From Bacillota bacterium (GTDB lineage Bacteria > Bacillota > DTU030), in the NCBI GenBank assembly GCA_012842325.1, contig DUTA01000118.1:1-8840 (forward strand): a DNA stretch of 8,840 bases, given 5' to 3'. The translations under genes and the position numbers were made by a program. The notes beneath the pieces are model-generated. The model was not told the DNA's origin, searched no databases, and worked only from the letters and a program-made list of their open reading frames with translations. Below are positions 7,365-8,840 of this stretch, piece by piece (the stretch's first letter is position 1; each line of letters begins with the position of its first letter).

Positions 7365-7565
7365 TTATTCTGCCTCCTCGGGGCTAATCCAGGCATTGGC
7401 CCACCAGCCGCTGCCAGGATTGCCCAGGGCCTCGCCCAGATTATCTTCTTTCGGCTTCCGTTCCCTTATCATTTCCTCCGTCAAGCCCAGGGTCCGCTGC
7501 TCTTCCCAGTGAATGCGGGTCTTCTGCAGGTCACCGGCAACTGCCGGAGGAGTTGTTCGGTACAC
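7365..7565 (-). CDS. Small protein of unknown function (66 residues)
   Basis: I do not recognise this family. The predicted product is soluble, has no signal peptide or membrane helix, and has a charged middle (TEEMIRERKPKEDNLGEAL) followed by a Gly/Trp-rich end (NPGSGWWANAWISPEE) with three tryptophans. The start is decided by a near-perfect Shine-Dalgarno AAAGGAGG at 7570-7577, four bases before a GTG. The same frame stays open to ATGs at 7583 and 7598, but neither has a properly spaced site: the GGAAGGAG for the upstream one touches the ATG. Third codon positions favour G/C, as in neighbouring genes, which supports coding. It lies 75 bases downstream of the coiled-coil gene with no terminator between, so the two are probably co-transcribed. 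The shared position after a Na+-pump subunit gene does not establish a role. Confidence 0.6.
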   Translation of the reverse strand: MYRTTPPAVAGDLQKTRIHWEEQRTLGLTEEMIRERKPKEDNLGEALGNPGSGWWANAWISPEEAE

Positions 7566-7640
7566 ATTTCCTCCTTTGCCCATATGCTGTGGCCACATCT
7601 CCTTCCGTCAGGTTCTTCCAGACCGGCAATAAGCTCCATT

Positions 7641-7910
7641 TCATCCCCCCAGCTGCCTGATCTGGTCCTGCAGGGCCAGGATACGCCGGTTTTGTTCCAT
7701 CAACCTCTGGGCATAGCGTCGGTTTTCCCGGCGCAGGCGGTCATTGATCCGGGCCAGCTTTTCCGTCTCCTGCCGCTTTCCCCTTTCCGATGCCTCCAGA
7801 ATATTCATCAGTACGCGGCGGCTTAAACGCAGATTCTCCACTTTGGCTTCCAGATCCCGTATCCTGAGACGCAGGTCCTCGACCTCTAGAAAATGATTGT
7901 AGTCGAGCAT
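7641..7910 (-). CDS. Small leucine-zipper / coiled-coil protein of unknown function (89 residues)
   Basis: I do not recognise this family by name. The product is almost entirely predicted alpha helix, rich in Arg, Glu and Leu, and lacks Cys, Pro and membrane segments. Leu13, Leu20, Leu27 and Leu34 are spaced exactly seven residues apart, a classical leucine zipper. A second charged helix runs from about residue 45 to 86 (ARINDRLRREN, RRILALQDQIRQL). The protein may therefore dimerise or fold as a helical hairpin and act as a scaffold or nucleic-acid/protein adaptor; this is inference from composition only. The start is the ATG at 7908-7910, because AAGGTGG lies 7 bases upstream. A GTG six bases earlier would abut that site. 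It follows the oadB terminator and so should have its own promoter in the 92-base gap. Confidence 0.75.
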   Translation of the reverse strand: MLDYNHFLEVEDLRLRIRDLEAKVENLRLSRRVLMNILEASERGKRQETEKLARINDRLRRENRRYAQRLMEQNRRILALQDQIRQLGG

Positions 7911-7940
7911 AGGCACACCACCTTACCCAATAATGTCTAT

Positions 7941-7946
7941 ATAATA
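7941..7946 (-). promoter_or_regulatory. Candidate -10 element for the small-gene pair
   Basis: TATTAT on the minus strand lies 30 bases before the coiled-coil gene start, in an AT-rich stretch after the oadB terminator. No good -35 is seen at 16-18 bases, and the overlapping TTATAT is an alternative. A promoter is needed here because of the upstream terminator, but its exact position is weakly supported. Confidence 0.35.
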
Positions 7947-8001
7947 GGTATGCCACCTGGTCCAGTTTCTATGCTATCCGCTATCTGTTTTTCAATTCAT
8001 T

Positions 8002-8030
8002 AAAAAAAAAACGTGGGAGCATATCCCACG
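8002..8030 (-). terminator. Rho-independent terminator after the decarboxylase beta-subunit gene
   Basis: On the minus strand CGTGGGA pairs with TCCCACG around a 5-base loop and runs directly into ten Ts. It lies 27 bases beyond the stop codon of the beta-subunit gene and should end that transcript efficiently. Confidence 0.95.
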
Positions 8031-8057
8031 CTCAACCAAGCTATTCATCATTGTTCT

Positions 8058-8840
8058 TTAACCCAGAGTAGAGATCAACACCCCAGCGGCAATGGCAGAC
8101 CCGATGACACCGGCTACGTTGGGACCCATGGCATGCATGAGCAGGAAATTTCTCGGATTCTCCCTTTGACCAACTACCTGACTCACCCGGGCGGCCATGG
8201 GTACTGCCGAGACCCCGGCGGAACCGATGAGGGGGTTGACTTTGCCGCCGGTCAATTTATACATCAACTTACCCATTAGTACCCCACCGGCGGTCCCCCC
8301 AGCAAAGGCAGCCAAACCCAATAGGATGATAAAGATGGTCTGCCAGGTCAGGAAAGTTTCTGCCCTGGCTGAGGCGCCAACCGTGAGACCGATAAAAATG
8401 GTGATGATATTGATCAGTTCATTCTGGGCTGTTTTGGAAAGCCGTTCTACCACCCCTGATTCCCGCAATAAATTCCCCAGCATCAGCGAACCTATAAGGG
8501 GCGTTGCATCGGGGAGGAAGAGACAGCAGATTATAGTTACTATAATAGGAAATAAGATCTTTTCAGTCTTGCTCACCGGGCGCAGCTGTTCCATCACAAC
8601 CTGCCGTTCTTCCTTGGTAGTCAATGCCAGCATAATAGGTGGTTGGATAATTGGCACCAGAGCCATATAGGAATAGGCAGCGATGGCAACAGCACCCAGT
8701 AATTCAGGGGCCAGGATTGTAGCCGTATAGATAGCCGTCGGCCCGTCAGCACCGCCAATGATGCCAATGGCACCGGCCTGGGCGGGGGTAAAGCCGAGCA
8801 GGAGGGCTCCCAGGAGGGTGGTAAAGATCCCAAATTGGGC
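8058..8840 (-). CDS. Na+-translocating decarboxylase beta subunit (OadB/GcdB/MmdB family), C-terminal part
   Basis: This integral membrane subunit performs the final decarboxylation of carboxybiotin and couples it to Na+ export. The family serves oxaloacetate, methylmalonyl-CoA or glutaconyl-CoA decarboxylases, and the beta subunit alone does not tell which. The 260 visible residues (perhaps two thirds of the protein) enter the window in frame from the right edge and have no start here. Hallmarks are IGIIGGADGPTAIY (fragment residues 25-38, containing the Asp equivalent to the Na+/proton-coupling Asp203 of Klebsiella OadB), YSYMALVPIIQPPIMLALTT, NPLIGSAGVSAVPMAARVSQ (with the conserved serine of the second Na+ site region) and the terminal NFLLMHAMGPNVAGVIGSAIAAG. 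Several hydrophobic helices are visible, including ILFPIIVTIICCLFL and IFIILLGLAAFAGGTAGG. An ATG at 8666 lies inside the domain and is not the start. A strong terminator follows, so this is the last gene of its unit; the carboxyltransferase and biotin-carrier genes are expected beyond the right edge or elsewhere. Confidence 0.94.
   Translation of the reverse strand, partial: AQFGIFTTLLGALLLGFTPAQAGAIGIIGGADGPTAIYTATILAPELLGAVAIAAYSYMALVPIIQPPIMLALTTKEERQVVMEQLRPVSKTEKILFPIIVTIICCLFLPDATPLIGSLMLGNLLRESGVVERLSKTAQNELINIITIFIGLTVGASARAETFLTWQTIFIILLGLAAFAGGTAGGVLMGKLMYKLTGGKVNPLIGSAGVSAVPMAARVSQVVGQRENPRNFLLMHAMGPNVAGVIGSAIAAGVLISTLG

Noticed and set aside
7481..7644. Short minus-strand frames of 37 residues (ATG 7644, ATGA overlap with the preceding stop) and 52 residues (ATG 7639)
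   Set aside because: They overlap the 66-residue gene, have weak G-only ribosome binding sites and atypical composition. Kept as an open question in the findings rather than annotated.
8597..8666. ATG at 8666 as the start of the decarboxylase beta subunit
   Set aside because: The frame continues upstream to the window edge through the essential GGADGPT motif, so this ATG is internal.
8197..8670. Plus-strand 157-residue frame opposite the beta-subunit gene
   Set aside because: Antisense shadow of a highly conserved membrane protein, with no independent signal.

Overview
This window reads as a piece of a Gram-positive (Firmicutes/Clostridia) chromosome, probably a Moorella-like thermophilic anaerobe. 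The inference rests on the miaB-mutS-mutL gene order, strong AAGGAGG-type ribosome binding sites, GTG and TTG starts, a clostridial arginine-decarboxylase-like protein, a Na+-pumping decarboxylase beta subunit, and a GC content that looks mid-50s by eye. The genus is a guess. Every gene lies on the minus strand, so transcription runs from high to low coordinates. I found no tRNA, rRNA, CRISPR array, transposase or phage gene.

In transcription order: (1) the C-terminal 260 residues of an OadB/GcdB/MmdB-type Na+-translocating decarboxylase beta subunit enter from the right edge and end in a strong terminator. (2) Two small unrecognised genes follow, one encoding an 89-residue leucine-zipper/coiled-coil protein and one a 66-residue protein. 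Downstream of them are a GGGGACAGGG inverted repeat and a terminator. (3) A monocistronic Orn/Lys/Arg decarboxylase (SpeA-like) has a good sigma-A promoter and a terminator that starts at its stop codon. (4) A stand-alone ATP-dependent DNA ligase of the LigD-ligase-domain type follows. (5) miaB (tRNA methylthiotransferase) has its own extended -10 promoter and a terminator. (6) mutS and mutL form a tight mismatch-repair unit with a one-base gap, driven by an extended -10 promoter just beyond the miaB terminator; mutL runs off the left edge.

Functionally, the left half is genome and tRNA maintenance: mismatch recognition by MutS, signalling by MutL, an extra DNA ligase, and ms2i6A37 tRNA modification by MiaB. 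The right half is metabolic: polyamine-type PLP decarboxylation and sodium-coupled decarboxylation. Although all genes are co-oriented, four of the five intergenic spaces after oadB carry a visible terminator or promoter, so this is mostly a string of short transcription units rather than one operon. No clearly novel multi-gene system is visible. The least explained part is the interval from about 7240 to 8000, with two unknown small genes and a structured repeat.
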